Shown here: positions 44,525 through 53,576 of the stretch, piece by piece
How the letters are laid out: each line of letters begins with the position of its first letter
How positions within the stretch are numbered: position 1 is the first letter of the stretch
Assembly (NCBI GenBank): GCA_020628375.1
Contig: JAHDFD010000009.1
Coordinates: 1-64,000 of the forward strand
DNA from: Chitinophagales bacterium
GTDB taxonomy: Bacteria; Bacteroidota; Bacteroidia; Chitinophagales; UBA2359
DNA: 64,000 nt
Direction: 5' to 3'
The notes under the pieces: generated by a model
The model's database searches: none
Told to the model about the DNA's origin: nothing
What the model saw: the letters and a program-made list of their open reading frames with translations, nothing else
Made by a program: the position numbers and the translations under genes

Positions 44525-47455
44525 ATGAAGTACTTTTTATTTTTGCTTATGTTGAATCTTTTAGTAAATGCAGACGCTTCTGCAAATGAAAAAAACACTC
44601 CTGAAAACTCAAAAAAACATACCTATAAAGCCGTTGAAGGCGATCCTTTAAAAACCCGGATCTATACCCTCGACAATGGCTTGAAAGTTTATCTTTCAGT
44701 TAATAAAGACGAACCGCGTATTTACACACACATTGCTGTCAGAGCTGGTTCAAAGAACGATCCGGCAGAAACAACCGGACTGGCACATTACCTGGAACAC
44801 ATGATGTTTAAAGGTACACATAAAATCGGTACTAAAGACTGGGAAAAGGAAAAAGTATTGCTAGACAATATTTCGGACTTGTACGAAAAACACCGTAATA
44901 CAAATGACGCTGATGAAAAGGCGCGTATTTATGAAATGATCGATAGTGTTTCGTACGAAGCAGCAAAACTAGCAATTCCAAATGAATATGATAAGATTAT
45001 TTCTTCTTTAGGTGCTAAAGGAACCAATGCTTATACTTCTAACGAAAGAACCGTTTATATCAATGATATTCCGGCTAATGAATTAGAGAAATGGCTTAAA
45101 ATCGAATCGGAAAGATTTTCGACTTTAGTATTGCGTTTATTCCACACCGAATTGGAAACGGTTTACGAAGAGTTCAATAGAAGTGAAGACAACGATTACC
45201 GCAAGTCTTTTAAAAGTATGTATGAAGGATTATACCCTAACCATCCATTCGGGACACAAACAACACTAGGCTTGGGCGAGCATCTCAAGAATCCTTCCAT
45301 GGTGAATATTCATAACTATTTCAATACTTATTATCGCCCGAACAACTGTGCGGTAATTCTTACAGGCGATCTGGATTATGATAAAACTATTGCCCTTGTA
45401 GATCAATATTTCGGTTCATGGGAAGCAGGAGAAATTCCTGAATTCAAATTTGAAAGCGAAGCAGCGATTAACGAACCCCGTGAATTCAATAACTACGGAA
45501 GTCAGGCAGCACACCTTTATATGGGATGGCGTTTTCCGGGAGCAGGAACATCTGAATCTATGAAAATGCAATTATGTGCCGGCCTTTTACAAAACGGTCA
45601 GGCAGGTTTGATCGATTTGAATTTGGTTAAAGAACAAAAGCTACTTCAGGCAAACCTTTTCAATGTAAATAACCTTGATTATTCAGCATTAATGGTTTAC
45701 GGACAACCACGCGAAGGACAAGCACTTACAGAAGTTAAAGACTTGTTATTGCAGGAAATTGAAAAACTAAGTAATGGAGACTTTGACGATTATCTGATAG
45801 AAGCGGTTATCAATGACTTCAAATATCAACGTATCAAACGCAACGAAAATAACCGTAGTCGTGGTAGTTTATTGGTCGATGCCTTTATCATGAATCTGGA
45901 GATGGAAGATATTGTGAGTTATTACGACGAAATGTCGAAGATCACAAAAGCTGATATTCAAAAATTTGCCAAGCAATTCCTAAACGAAAATAATTATGTA
46001 GTTGCCTATAAGCATACCGGCGAAGATCCGAATATTCACAAAGTGGACAAACCACAAATCACGCCGGTTGAGATAAACAGGAATGAACAATCGGAATTCA
46101 TGCAAATGGTAAACGCTATGGAATCGGGACGATTAGCACCTGCTTTCCTCAATTTTGATGAAGCGATTCAGCAATCAACGGTCAATAACAATATTCCTTT
46201 TTATTATATCGAAAATAAACTGAATCCTACTTTCGGCTTATTCTATATTTTCGATATGGGAAAAGCACATAACAAAAATTTACCTTTAGCCCTTAATTAC
46301 TTACCTTATTTGGGAACTGATAAGTACAGTCCGGCAGAACTTAGTAAAGAGTTTTTCAAATTAGGCGTTGAATTCAAAGTTTCTACTTCAGAAGATAAAT
46401 GCTACGTTTATTTAACAGGTTTGGAAAAATCGCTGGAAGAAGGTATAGCTTTATTTGAACATATTCTGGCGAATGTAAATCCTGACCAGCAAGCATACGA
46501 TGATTATACAGACGGAATTTTAAAACGCAGAGAAGACAACAAACTGGATAAGCGCTTCATATTGCGCAGAGGCATGTTCAGTTATGCAAAATATGGTGAG
46601 CATTCACCAACAACCGATCTTTTTTCTGCTGAAGAACTGAAGGCTAAGGATATTCAGGAATTAACCGATCTTATCAAAGATTTATCGAACTACGAACATA
46701 GAATATTTTATTACGGTCAGGCCGATGAAGGTCATGTTAAAAAAGCCTTGAAAAAATACCATATTACAAGTAAGGCATTCAAAGCTTATCCGAATAAAAC
46801 CGAATATCAGGAATTAGAAACTTCGGAAAGTAAGGTTTATGTGGTTGATTATGACATGAAGCAGGTAGAAATGATGCTTTTATCGAAAGGTGAGCCTTTC
46901 AATAAAACATTACTACCTCAGGCGGGAATTTTCAATGAGTATTTTGGAGCAGGTTTATCGTCTATTGTTTTTCAGGAAATAAGAGAAGCGAAAGCATTGG
47001 CATATTCGGCGTATTCTTACTTTACGCTACCGCGCGACAAAAAAGATTCACATTATACCATTGCTTACATCGGAACACAAGCCGATAAATTGAATGATGC
47101 AACGAACTCTTTATTAGCTTTAATGAACGATATGCCCGAAGCTCAGGAACAATTTGAGTCGGCGCGTTTAGCTGCCTTAAAGAAGATCGAAAGTGAGCGT
47201 ATTACTAAGTCTAATGTTTTTTGGACCTGGGAGAGCAACAAGCGACGTGGATATGAAAATGATATTCGTGAGGATAATTATAAAGCGATCCAAGATTTAA
47301 AATTTGGGGACTTACAGACTTTCTTCGATCAGCATATTAAAGGCAAACAGTTTACCTATCTGGTAATTGGAAAACTGGAAGACCTGGATATGGAAGCCTT
47401 GGAGCAATTGGGTACGGTAGAGCAATTAAGTGTGGAACAAGTTTGTGGGTATTGA
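44525..47455 (+). CDS. M16 family zinc metallopeptidase (two-domain, secreted)
   Basis: The signal peptide (MKYFLFLLMLNLLVNADA) indicates export to the periplasm or outer membrane side. The inverted zinc motif HxxEH is H88-YL-E91-H92 (GLAHYLEHMMFKGT), and the distal glutamate lies in LETVYEEFNRSED. The second half (from about 560) is a diverged, probably inactive M16 domain. The length of 976 suits large two-domain pitrilysin/PqqL-like members. A TRIC-like channel gene follows after 10 bases, so the two are probably cotranscribed. Confidence 0.92.
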   Translation: MKYFLFLLMLNLLVNADASANEKNTPENSKKHTYKAVEGDPLKTRIYTLDNGLKVYLSVNKDEPRIYTHIAVRAGSKNDPAETTGLAHYLEHMMFKGTHKIGTKDWEKEKVLLDNISDLYEKHRNTNDADEKARIYEMIDSVSYEAAKLAIPNEYDKIISSLGAKGTNAYTSNERTVYINDIPANELEKWLKIESERFSTLVLRLFHTELETVYEEFNRSEDNDYRKSFKSMYEGLYPNHPFGTQTTLGLGEHLKNPSMVNIHNYFNTYYRPNNCAVILTGDLDYDKTIALVDQYFGSWEAGEIPEFKFESEAAINEPREFNNYGSQAAHLYMGWRFPGAGTSESMKMQLCAGLLQNGQAGLIDLNLVKEQKLLQANLFNVNNLDYSALMVYGQPREGQALTEVKDLLLQEIEKLSNGDFDDYLIEAVINDFKYQRIKRNENNRSRGSLLVDAFIMNLEMEDIVSYYDEMSKITKADIQKFAKQFLNENNYVVAYKHTGEDPNIHKVDKPQITPVEINRNEQSEFMQMVNAMESGRLAPAFLNFDEAIQQSTVNNNIPFYYIENKLNPTFGLFYIFDMGKAHNKNLPLALNYLPYLGTDKYSPAELSKEFFKLGVEFKVSTSEDKCYVYLTGLEKSLEEGIALFEHILANVNPDQQAYDDYTDGILKRREDNKLDKRFILRRGMFSYAKYGEHSPTTDLFSAEELKAKDIQELTDLIKDLSNYEHRIFYYGQADEGHVKKALKKYHITSKAFKAYPNKTEYQELETSESKVYVVDYDMKQVEMMLLSKGEPFNKTLLPQAGIFNEYFGAGLSSIVFQEIREAKALAYSAYSYFTLPRDKKDSHYTIAYIGTQADKLNDATNSLLALMNDMPEAQEQFESARLAALKKIESERITKSNVFWTWESNKRRGYENDIREDNYKAIQDLKFGDLQTFFDQHIKGKQFTYLVIGKLEDLDMEALEQLGTVEQLSVEQVCGY

Positions 47456-47465
47456 TGTTTGAAGG

Positions 47466-48074
47466 ATGTCGAATTTTATTCTTGCCATAGACCTTATCGG
47501 AACTTTTGTATTTGCGGTTAGTGGCGTACTGGCTGGCGTTGAAAAGAAATTCGATTTGTTCGGTGTCCTTATTCTTGCTTTTGTAACCGCAGTGGGCGGT
47601 GGCACACTCCGAGATGTATTGATTGGAAGTACGCCAGTTGCATGGATGAATAATGAAATATATTTTTATCTGATTTTGGCGGCTTTACCTTTTTGTTATT
47701 TCTTTAAGAGCAAGATCATTTACTTAAGGCACAGCTTTTTCCTTTTCGATACCTTAGGAATTGCCTTGTTCACCATACTTGGTTTACAAAAAACACTTGC
47801 TTTAGGTTTATCACCACTGATTGCGGTGTTAATGGGTGTTGTTTCTGCTTGTTTTGGTGGAATAATAAGAGATGTCCTATCGAATGAAATTCCGCTTATT
47901 TTCCGTAAAGAAGTTTATGCGTTCGCTTGTTTACTTGGCGCACTTTCATTTCTTGGTGCAAGCTATGTCCTTCCGGTCAATATTGCAATGATCGTTTCAA
48001 TTTCGGTGGTCATAATTATCAGAGTTTTAGCAATACAACGTGGTTGGGAACTACCCTTTAATCCACTTTCCTGA
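47466..48074 (+). CDS. Trimeric intracellular cation channel (TRIC) family protein, UPF0126/YicG-like
   Basis: The protein is a duplicated three-helix fold: FAVSGVLAGVEKKFDLFGVLIL with GGGTLRDVLIG, and the second half ALFTILGLQKTLALG with FGGIIRDVLSNEIPLI. The paired GGxxRD loops define the family, whose bacterial members are inner-membrane potassium-permeable channels. Seven membrane segments are visible. Its 3' end overlaps the convergent META lipoprotein by 17 bases. Confidence 0.92.
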   Translation: MSNFILAIDLIGTFVFAVSGVLAGVEKKFDLFGVLILAFVTAVGGGTLRDVLIGSTPVAWMNNEIYFYLILAALPFCYFFKSKIIYLRHSFFLFDTLGIALFTILGLQKTLALGLSPLIAVLMGVVSACFGGIIRDVLSNEIPLIFRKEVYAFACLLGALSFLGASYVLPVNIAMIVSISVVIIIRVLAIQRGWELPFNPLS

Positions 48075-48531
48075 ATCGAAGTAATTCTTCGCGTTGCTCG
48101 TTGAACAAGTACAATTCTAAATTTGATATTTTATAGAATCTTGTATTTTCCAAAGCTTTGCGAAATTTGCGGGTATATTCCATTGTTTCAGGGCATAACT
48201 TCTTAGTTCCGCCTACCGAACCCAATACCAGCTGCTGATCGTCGAGTTGAGCTATATCACCAAATATCTGATTACAACCATCATTTCCCAATATGCTATT
48301 ATTATTAATATTGAATTCTAACTGTGGTAAACGCTGAAATACTTTTCCTGCTACAGATTTCGCTTCAAAAGGCATTTCCTTCAAAACCCATATATCGTTG
48401 AGTAATTTAGATGCTTTAGTTGGTTGCTGCACTATTGTTTCTTTTTCATTTTGTTCTACTGAAATTTTCTCTTTCTTCAAAGAAGAACAGGCGGTCATAG
48501 TTAATAGTAAGGTAATCAGTATTATTCTCAT
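48058..48531 (-). CDS. META-domain lipoprotein (HslJ-like)
   Basis: Choosing the start at 48531 (MRIILITLLLTMTACSSLKKE) gives a proper lipoprotein signal; the ORF extends 21 codons upstream into a heptamer array. The mature protein holds a META domain: LLNDIWVLKEM, LPQLEFNINNNSILGNDGCNQIFG and TRKFRKALENTRFYKI. META/HslJ proteins relate to stress tolerance, but the mechanism is unclear. It is downstream of the two LemA genes on the same strand and overlaps the TRIC gene end. Confidence 0.88.
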   Translation of the reverse strand: MRIILITLLLTMTACSSLKKEKISVEQNEKETIVQQPTKASKLLNDIWVLKEMPFEAKSVAGKVFQRLPQLEFNINNNSILGNDGCNQIFGDIAQLDDQQLVLGSVGGTKKLCPETMEYTRKFRKALENTRFYKISNLELYLFNEQREELLRFRKVD

Positions 48532-48539
48532 GCTTTTTT

Positions 48540-48611
48540 GTTTATGGGTGATACAAGATGAATGATGGGTGATGAATGATCTATCAGTCATCAATTATCA
48601 ACTATCATTCA
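48540..48611. repeat. Heptamer array between LemA and META lipoprotein genes
   Basis: GGGTGAT and GATGAAT-GATGGGT-GATGAAT-GATCTAT units switch to ATCATC/ATCA units (TCATCAATTATCAACTATCA) in the right half. It is the same heptamer family as elsewhere and sits within a probable transcription unit. Confidence 0.65.
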
Positions 48612-49199
48612 TTACTTCAGTCCTTCGAAATCAGGAAAATCGCGTTCAAACATATCTATGCTTAGTTTCTCCTTGTGATGGAAACCCATTTTATCTGAGG
48701 TGAGTTTTTGTGTAATCCCACCTTGATAATCATTATACTCATCCACCACTTTATTATACTTTTCGCACTCTATCGCTATGCGATTATGAGAGCCTTGTAT
48801 TTGAGAAGCTAAGGTTTTCAATTCTTCTCTGACAGAATCGCCTTTAGGCAGCGCTGCTATTTCCTTATATATATCCTGTAAAATTCGATCTAATGGTTGG
48901 GTAAACTGTTTTTGAAGCTTAATGTACTGTTTAATCTTCTTCATTTCAATTTCATCTTTGACAATACTCAGATCTGCTACTTCTTCACGTGCCTTAATAA
49001 GTGCTTTCATATCCGATTTGTCGGCATTCTTGAATTGTTTTAGAATCATTGGTACCAAATCACTCTGTCTGTTATAGACATCTTCAATTCGATACCAGTG
49101 CTTGTCTGCACGTTCATCAAATTCTACCAATTTATTATATCCGCATGAACTGATCAATACCATTAATAGTCCCGCTAAAAACCATTTTTTATCTTTCAT
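48612..49199 (-). CDS. LemA family lipoprotein A
   Basis: The signal ends with SSCG (lipobox). The opening helix CGYNKLVEFDERADKHWYRIEDVYNRQSDLVPMILKQF follows the LemA consensus for a coiled two-helix bundle anchored to the membrane. Length 195 fits. The adjacent gene upstream is a second LemA protein with the same CGYNKLV opening, so this is a duplicated pair. Role in envelope stress is suspected in the family but not established. Confidence 0.88.
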   Translation of the reverse strand: MKDKKWFLAGLLMVLISSCGYNKLVEFDERADKHWYRIEDVYNRQSDLVPMILKQFKNADKSDMKALIKAREEVADLSIVKDEIEMKKIKQYIKLQKQFTQPLDRILQDIYKEIAALPKGDSVREELKTLASQIQGSHNRIAIECEKYNKVVDEYNDYQGGITQKLTSDKMGFHHKEKLSIDMFERDFPDFEGLK

Positions 49200-49216
49200 T
49201 TATTTGAATTCTAATT

Positions 49217-49231
49217 AACCCTGTCAGGGTT
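49217..49231. repeat. Small palindrome AACCCTGTCAGGGTT
   Basis: AACCCTGTCAGGGTT is a 15-base palindrome sharing CCCTGTCAGGG with the 45-nt palindrome at 43467. It sits between the two LemA genes. Confidence 0.6.
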
Positions 49232-49272
49232 CAAAAAATTATATAAACCAAGACTTCATAACCTTTTTGAAA

Positions 49273-49818
49273 TTATAATTTTCGTCCTCCTTTATCGACT
49301 TTCAAAGGTTCGTAATTATCGAAACCCATAGGTCCTGCTGTAACATTCTGCGGAAACTGTCTTTTATAAGTATTGTATTCAGCAACCGTTTCGTTGAATT
49401 TTTTACGGGCAACACGTATTTTATTCTGGCTCAATTCTAACTGTTCAGATTTAAACGCTCCTGCTCCTCTCACACTCATTACTTTTCTTAGAATATCACT
49501 TAGCTCATCCTGTTTTTTCATAAAATCGTCAATATCAGAAGCACTGATCGATTCATCAGAAATATCAATAGCCTCGATAGCTTTTATCGCCTTTTCCAAT
49601 TCATTAAGCTGTTTAGGTGTTGTCGGTGTATCAGCTTTTTTCAGTTCAGATAAAAATGCAGCCGCAGCATCACCTCTTTCTCCATAAGCTGTCGCCACCG
49701 TTGACCAGCTTTTTTGTATATTTTCTTCATGATCAACAAGCTTATTATATCCGCATGAGCTAATTGAAAAAATAAGAAAAGTGAAAGTTATATATTTTAT
49801 AATTTTATGCATATCCAT
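49273..49818 (-). CDS. LemA family lipoprotein B
   Basis: The start at 49818 (MDMHKIIKYITFTFLIFS) gives a lipoprotein signal ending SSCG; the ORF's earlier M at 49857 adds a non-membrane stretch inside the heptamer array. CGYNKLVDHEENIQKSWSTVATAYGERGD is the LemA opening, followed by long helices. It is a diverged paralogue of LemA A, 73 bases upstream of it. DUF3137 proteins, often found beside LemA, are encoded only 3 kb away at 52557. Confidence 0.85.
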   Translation of the reverse strand: MDMHKIIKYITFTFLIFSISSCGYNKLVDHEENIQKSWSTVATAYGERGDAAAAFLSELKKADTPTTPKQLNELEKAIKAIEAIDISDESISASDIDDFMKKQDELSDILRKVMSVRGAGAFKSEQLELSQNKIRVARKKFNETVAEYNTYKRQFPQNVTAGPMGFDNYEPLKVDKGGRKL

Positions 49819-49825
49819 TTTTTTA

Positions 49826-49893
49826 TGATCGATGAGTAATGGATGATGATTGATCAACTATCAACCATTAACTATCATTCATCATTTATAATC
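49826..49893. repeat. Heptamer array upstream of LemA B
   Basis: Units such as ATCAACT-ATCAACC-ATTAACT-ATCATTC-ATCATTT follow a GATGAGT/GATGATT half. The two orientations mirror each other around 49857. It lies in the divergent gap between LemA B and the methylmalonyl-CoA epimerase gene. Confidence 0.65.
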
Positions 49894-49965
49894 ATTCAAC
49901 CAACAATTATTTCCTATAAGTTCCTTCCTTTTTCATTATGACCGAACTTTGCCTAAAAAGTATAT

Positions 49966-50388
49966 ATGAATTTTGAAGGATTAGACCATATTGGTATTGC
50001 GGTTAAAGATATAGAAAAATCGAATCAGTTATTTGAAATTTTAATGGGACAAGCTCCTTATAAGCAGGAAAGTGTTGATTCTGAAAACGTTTTGACCTCT
50101 TTTTTTGATGCAGGAAATATGAAAGTTGAGTTATTACAAGCAACAGCCGAAAGTAGTGCCATATATAAATTCATAGAAAAGCGAGGCGAAGGCTTACATC
50201 ATATTGCTTTTGAGGTAGAAGATATTTATGCTAAAATGAAACAGTTTGAAGCAGATGGTTTTCGTTTACTGAATAAACAACCGAAACAAGGAGCAGATAA
50301 TAAACTTATATGTTTTATTCACCCAAAAGATACTAATGGTGTATTAATAGAACTATGTCAGACACAAACTGAAGAAAAAGAGTTGTAA
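49966..50388 (+). CDS. mce: Methylmalonyl-CoA epimerase
   Basis: The epimerase interconverts the R and S forms of methylmalonyl-CoA on the propionate pathway. It is a VOC-fold protein with metal ligands expected in LDHIGIAV (His), KVELLQ (Glu), GLHHIAFEV (His) and GVLIELCQ (Glu); all four segments are present. Length of 140 is typical. It is a single gene; mutase and carboxylase genes are outside the window. Confidence 0.93.
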   Translation: MNFEGLDHIGIAVKDIEKSNQLFEILMGQAPYKQESVDSENVLTSFFDAGNMKVELLQATAESSAIYKFIEKRGEGLHHIAFEVEDIYAKMKQFEADGFRLLNKQPKQGADNKLICFIHPKDTNGVLIELCQTQTEEKEL

Positions 50389-50564
50389 ATTCAGGCAACT
50401 TAGCTTAAAAAGTTCTATCTTTCTAATCATCAACAGTGCTTTTGAGAAAATTTCAAACTATTTTATTTGATTACAATTGATATAGTTGTAAACTATTTAT
50501 ATACGCAAAAGCATTATTAAAGTAAATATATGTAAATTATATTTATAGCTAAATAAATCATGTC

Positions 50565-50900
50565 ATGGCAAAGAAAAAAGAAAAAAAAGGCAAGAAGAAG
50601 GACAAGAAACTTAAAAAGTCGGAACAGCTTTTAAAAGCAAGCGCAAAGAAACCCAAGAAAAAGAAAGTAAAAAAGAAAGCTCCCAAAGCACCAGAAAAAC
50701 CCAAACTTGCGTTTAGTATAGGTGCACTGATTAGAGCAGCACGTTTAGAACAGAAAATGACTCAGGATGATCTTGCATCGCGATGTGGAACTAACAAATC
50801 TTATATTTCCCGTGTAGAGAATAATGCAACCGATATGCGTGTTTCTACACTTATGAAACTGATAGATGGCTTAGATGGAGAGTTGAGGATCGAGTTTTAA
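50565..50900 (+). CDS. XRE-family regulator with lysine-rich N-terminal tail
   Basis: Residues 50-111 are a helix-turn-helix of the Cro/C1 class (GALIRAARLEQKMTQDDLAS, then NKSYISRVENNATDMRVSTL). Residues 1-48 are about half lysine (KKKEKKGKKKDKKLKKSEQL and KKPKKKKVKKKAPKAP), resembling a histone H1-like tail that could bind DNA or RNA without sequence preference. The target is unknown. It has no antitoxin-like partner beside it; the neighbours are mce and gldB. Confidence 0.85.
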   Translation: MAKKKEKKGKKKDKKLKKSEQLLKASAKKPKKKKVKKKAPKAPEKPKLAFSIGALIRAARLEQKMTQDDLASRCGTNKSYISRVENNATDMRVSTLMKLIDGLDGELRIEF

Positions 50901-50997
50901 ACTTCGTAGATCAAAATTATATTTTCAGTCGTAAAAAAGGCTGAGGTGATGTACATTAGCAGGCTTTAATCGGTATCAGAACAAACTTTTTTATTTT

Positions 50998-52026
50998 ATG
51001 ATGCTACGCTATTGTTGTCTTGGTATTATTACGCTGTTTATTTTTAGTTCATGTGGTAGTAATAACAGTGAATCTACTGCCCCCGATGTTTCTCATATCA
51101 AAGTAGATGAAGTAAATATTAATCGCTTTGAACAGGATCTTTTTGCTTTAGATACTTTAAAGCTAATGGATGAATTTGAACGATTGAAAGTCAAATATTC
51201 CGAATTCTTTCCTTTATTTCTTTTCAATATTCAGGAAATCGCCAATAAAGACGATGCTGATGAATTGATTGCACAGCAACTTAAAGCATACATCAAAAAC
51301 AAGGATGTTAAAGCTGTTTATAATGATATTAATGAAGCATATCCAGATCTGAATGGTATTTCCAATGAATTCGAGCAAGCTTTTAAGTACCTGAAATACC
51401 ATCTTCCCGACTTGCCCCAACCACAATTGTTCAGTTTTATGGCACCTTTTCAGCATCAAGCGCTTACTATAGGTAATGACAAATTAGGTATAGGCTTAGA
51501 TTTACATTTAGGAGCTGATTATCCTTTGTACGCTTCTGCCGGGCATCCTCAGTATTTATCCAGAACTTTTACCAAAGAAAACCTGCTTGCCAATACGCTA
51601 ATGGGTTATGCCAAATCAATTCTTTACGAAAATCGTGACAAGAATCGTCTTATCGATAAAATGATTTATCAGGGTAAGCTCTTGTATTTGGTAGAACAAT
51701 TACTACCCGATACCGATAAAAGTAAACTGATCGGTTATACACCCGAACAATATCAGTGGTGTAGGGAAAACGAAACACAAATATGGAGTTTTTGGATCGA
51801 CAAGAAACTTTTATATGAAACACAAAGTGGAAAATATGGTCGTTTTGTTGCCCCTTCTCCCACTACTGCAGGAATGCCTGGTGAATCGCCCGGTAATGTG
51901 GGTAGCTGGACCGGCTGGCAAATTGTAAGATCTTATATGAAAAACAATCCTGAAACAACGCTTAAAGATCTGTTGGGGATTGAAGACGGACAACAAATAC
52001 TTAAGTTAAGTGCTTATAAGCCTTAA
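50998..52026 (+). CDS. gldB: Gliding motility lipoprotein GldB
   Basis: GldB is an essential gliding lipoprotein in Flavobacterium. The lipobox is SSCGS. The sequence INRFEQDLFALDTLKLMDEF near residue 40 and the late AGMPGESPGNVGSWTGWQIV follow GldB. Length of 342 fits. Other gld genes are not near, but the T9SS cargo genes in the window agree with a gliding-type surface. Confidence 0.93.
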   Translation: MMLRYCCLGIITLFIFSSCGSNNSESTAPDVSHIKVDEVNINRFEQDLFALDTLKLMDEFERLKVKYSEFFPLFLFNIQEIANKDDADELIAQQLKAYIKNKDVKAVYNDINEAYPDLNGISNEFEQAFKYLKYHLPDLPQPQLFSFMAPFQHQALTIGNDKLGIGLDLHLGADYPLYASAGHPQYLSRTFTKENLLANTLMGYAKSILYENRDKNRLIDKMIYQGKLLYLVEQLLPDTDKSKLIGYTPEQYQWCRENETQIWSFWIDKKLLYETQSGKYGRFVAPSPTTAGMPGESPGNVGSWTGWQIVRSYMKNNPETTLKDLLGIEDGQQILKLSAYKP

Positions 52027-52103
52027 TCAATTTTTTAAGTGGCATTTATAAAGATTATGAGTATGTTTTAATTTCTATAAACTGAAAAAATACTACTATC
52101 GAC

Positions 52104-52312
52104 TTAATCACTGATGTTACGCAGAGTTTGTGTCAGACTGAGTAAACGGAGATTTTTCGAGTGAAAACGAAGAAAAAACGTAGTGCATCGCCAGGCGACC
52201 CTGCGAAGTCTTTGACCGTCAAGAACTTAACTTCGATGCGTTCCGAACCCTAATTTTTTCAAAATTGGGTTCAAAACTTACTCAGTTTGACATAGTGCGT
52301 AACATTAGTTAA
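52104..52312. repeat. 209-bp palindromic element with imperfect terminal inverted repeats
   Basis: The left end (TGATGTTACGCA near 52112) and right end (TGCGTAACATTA near 52296) are complementary apart from small changes, and a second layer TGTCAGACTGAGTAA (52131) pairs with TTACTCAGTTTGACA. An inner hairpin is GAACCCTA...TGGGTTC. There is no ORF. The TGTGTCANACTGAG word is also at 18632, within the 434-bp element, so the two regions share components. Confidence 0.6.
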
Positions 52313-52330
52313 TCAGATTTCCCTTCATCG

Positions 52331-52467
52331 TATGACGAACCATTATATGACGAACCATTCTGATTGGAAAATGAACAAAGCGAAATTTGTAAAGAAGCGT
52401 CTCTAACACCGATGATTTTCAAATTCTTCACTTAAGCGACGATAAGCTTCGTTACGTTCTGAATGAC
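52331..52467. repeat. Direct repeat plus dispersed palindromic repeat, copy 2
   Basis: TATGACGAACCATT occurs twice in direct repeat (52331-52344 and 52346-52359). The following stretch (52356-52467) is the reverse-complement copy of the element at 18700-18814: it has TTCTGAATGAC at its right end and the words AACAAAGCGAAATTTG and CTTCGTTACG. Sequence has drifted at several points. Confidence 0.65.
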
Positions 52468-52556
52468 GAGTATTTTGTCATTTTTATCTGTTAGGTTTGT
52501 CCAAAATCCGGAGTCTCTTAAGGAACTTTTTACAAACTGTTGCCATTTTATAACGA

Positions 52557-53576
52557 GTGCAACAAATTCTGGATACATACAAAAAGCTATATCCACAACT
52601 AGTCATATTTGAATCTAAGGGTAAAAAACAACTTCGTGCCCTTCAAATTGCCAGAATTATTGCTTATTTACTCGCTCTGCTGATCGCCTGGCGATTTAAC
52701 CTTATTTCTGCTCATATTTTATATTCCGGCATTGTACTACTTACTGTAGTTGGTATAGTAGAAACCATTTTTACATTTCTGAAAAATAAGATTTATCTGT
52801 CCTTTGAAAAATCTTCAAAAAACCTGATTTTACCTGCCCTTATTACTCACTTTCAGCACACCGATTTAAAGTATGAACAAGATCATCATGTTCCTTATAA
52901 ATACTTTCAGGAAAGCCATTTGTCTAATTTGGATTGTTCAGAATTTGGTGGTAGTAATTATTTAGAAGGCAATGTTTCAGACAACCAGTTTATATATTCA
53001 GATATAAATATTTATAAAGACAAGGGAGGGAATATTATCTCTATCGCAGATAATTACTACATTCCTAAACCCAACCCACAAAGCACTACCCGTAAAGATG
53101 TTTTTTTGAGTGGTTCCTTTTTAGTTATTCAAACAGCCCATTTTCATAATGGCGCTTCTTTTATTCTCGAAGACAAAAGTGAAAAGTATTACGGAGCTAT
53201 TGCACGTTTCTTTCAGCGTTTACAAAAAAGACGAGGAAAATTATTGCACTTTCCCCATCTTCCCGATTTTGAAAATCACTTCAAGGTATATAGCATTACA
53301 CCTGAAGTATCTAAACCAATGCTAGATGATGAATTTCTGAAAACCTTATTGGCATTCAAAAAGAAAATAGGCACGCCTGTAAATCTTTCTTTCAATGGTG
53401 ATCATATTTATTTATTCATTGAGAAGAAACAGAATAACTTTCAATTTAATTTGAAAAACAAAACCAATACTTCAGAACAAATTTTTACTAAGAACTACCA
53501 GCATTTAGAAGAGCTCTTAAATCTAGTTGAATTTTTAGGGGAACAAATAAATGAGCATAAGGAAAAGCATAATTGA
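52557..53576 (+). CDS. DUF3137-type membrane protein
   Basis: GTG at 52557 is the first possible start, directly after a stop. Two membrane segments lie at residues about 33-75. The later part (about 100-190) reads like DUF3137, a domain often found with LemA proteins: DLKYEQDHHVPYKYFQESHLS, SDNQFIYSDIN, VFLSGSFLVIQTAHFHNG. Length of 339 fits. LemA genes are nearby on the other strand, which supports the assignment. The gene is followed by a GGGTGAT array. Confidence 0.8.
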   Translation: MQQILDTYKKLYPQLVIFESKGKKQLRALQIARIIAYLLALLIAWRFNLISAHILYSGIVLLTVVGIVETIFTFLKNKIYLSFEKSSKNLILPALITHFQHTDLKYEQDHHVPYKYFQESHLSNLDCSEFGGSNYLEGNVSDNQFIYSDINIYKDKGGNIISIADNYYIPKPNPQSTTRKDVFLSGSFLVIQTAHFHNGASFILEDKSEKYYGAIARFFQRLQKRRGKLLHFPHLPDFENHFKVYSITPEVSKPMLDDEFLKTLLAFKKKIGTPVNLSFNGDHIYLFIEKKQNNFQFNLKNKTNTSEQIFTKNYQHLEELLNLVEFLGEQINEHKEKHN

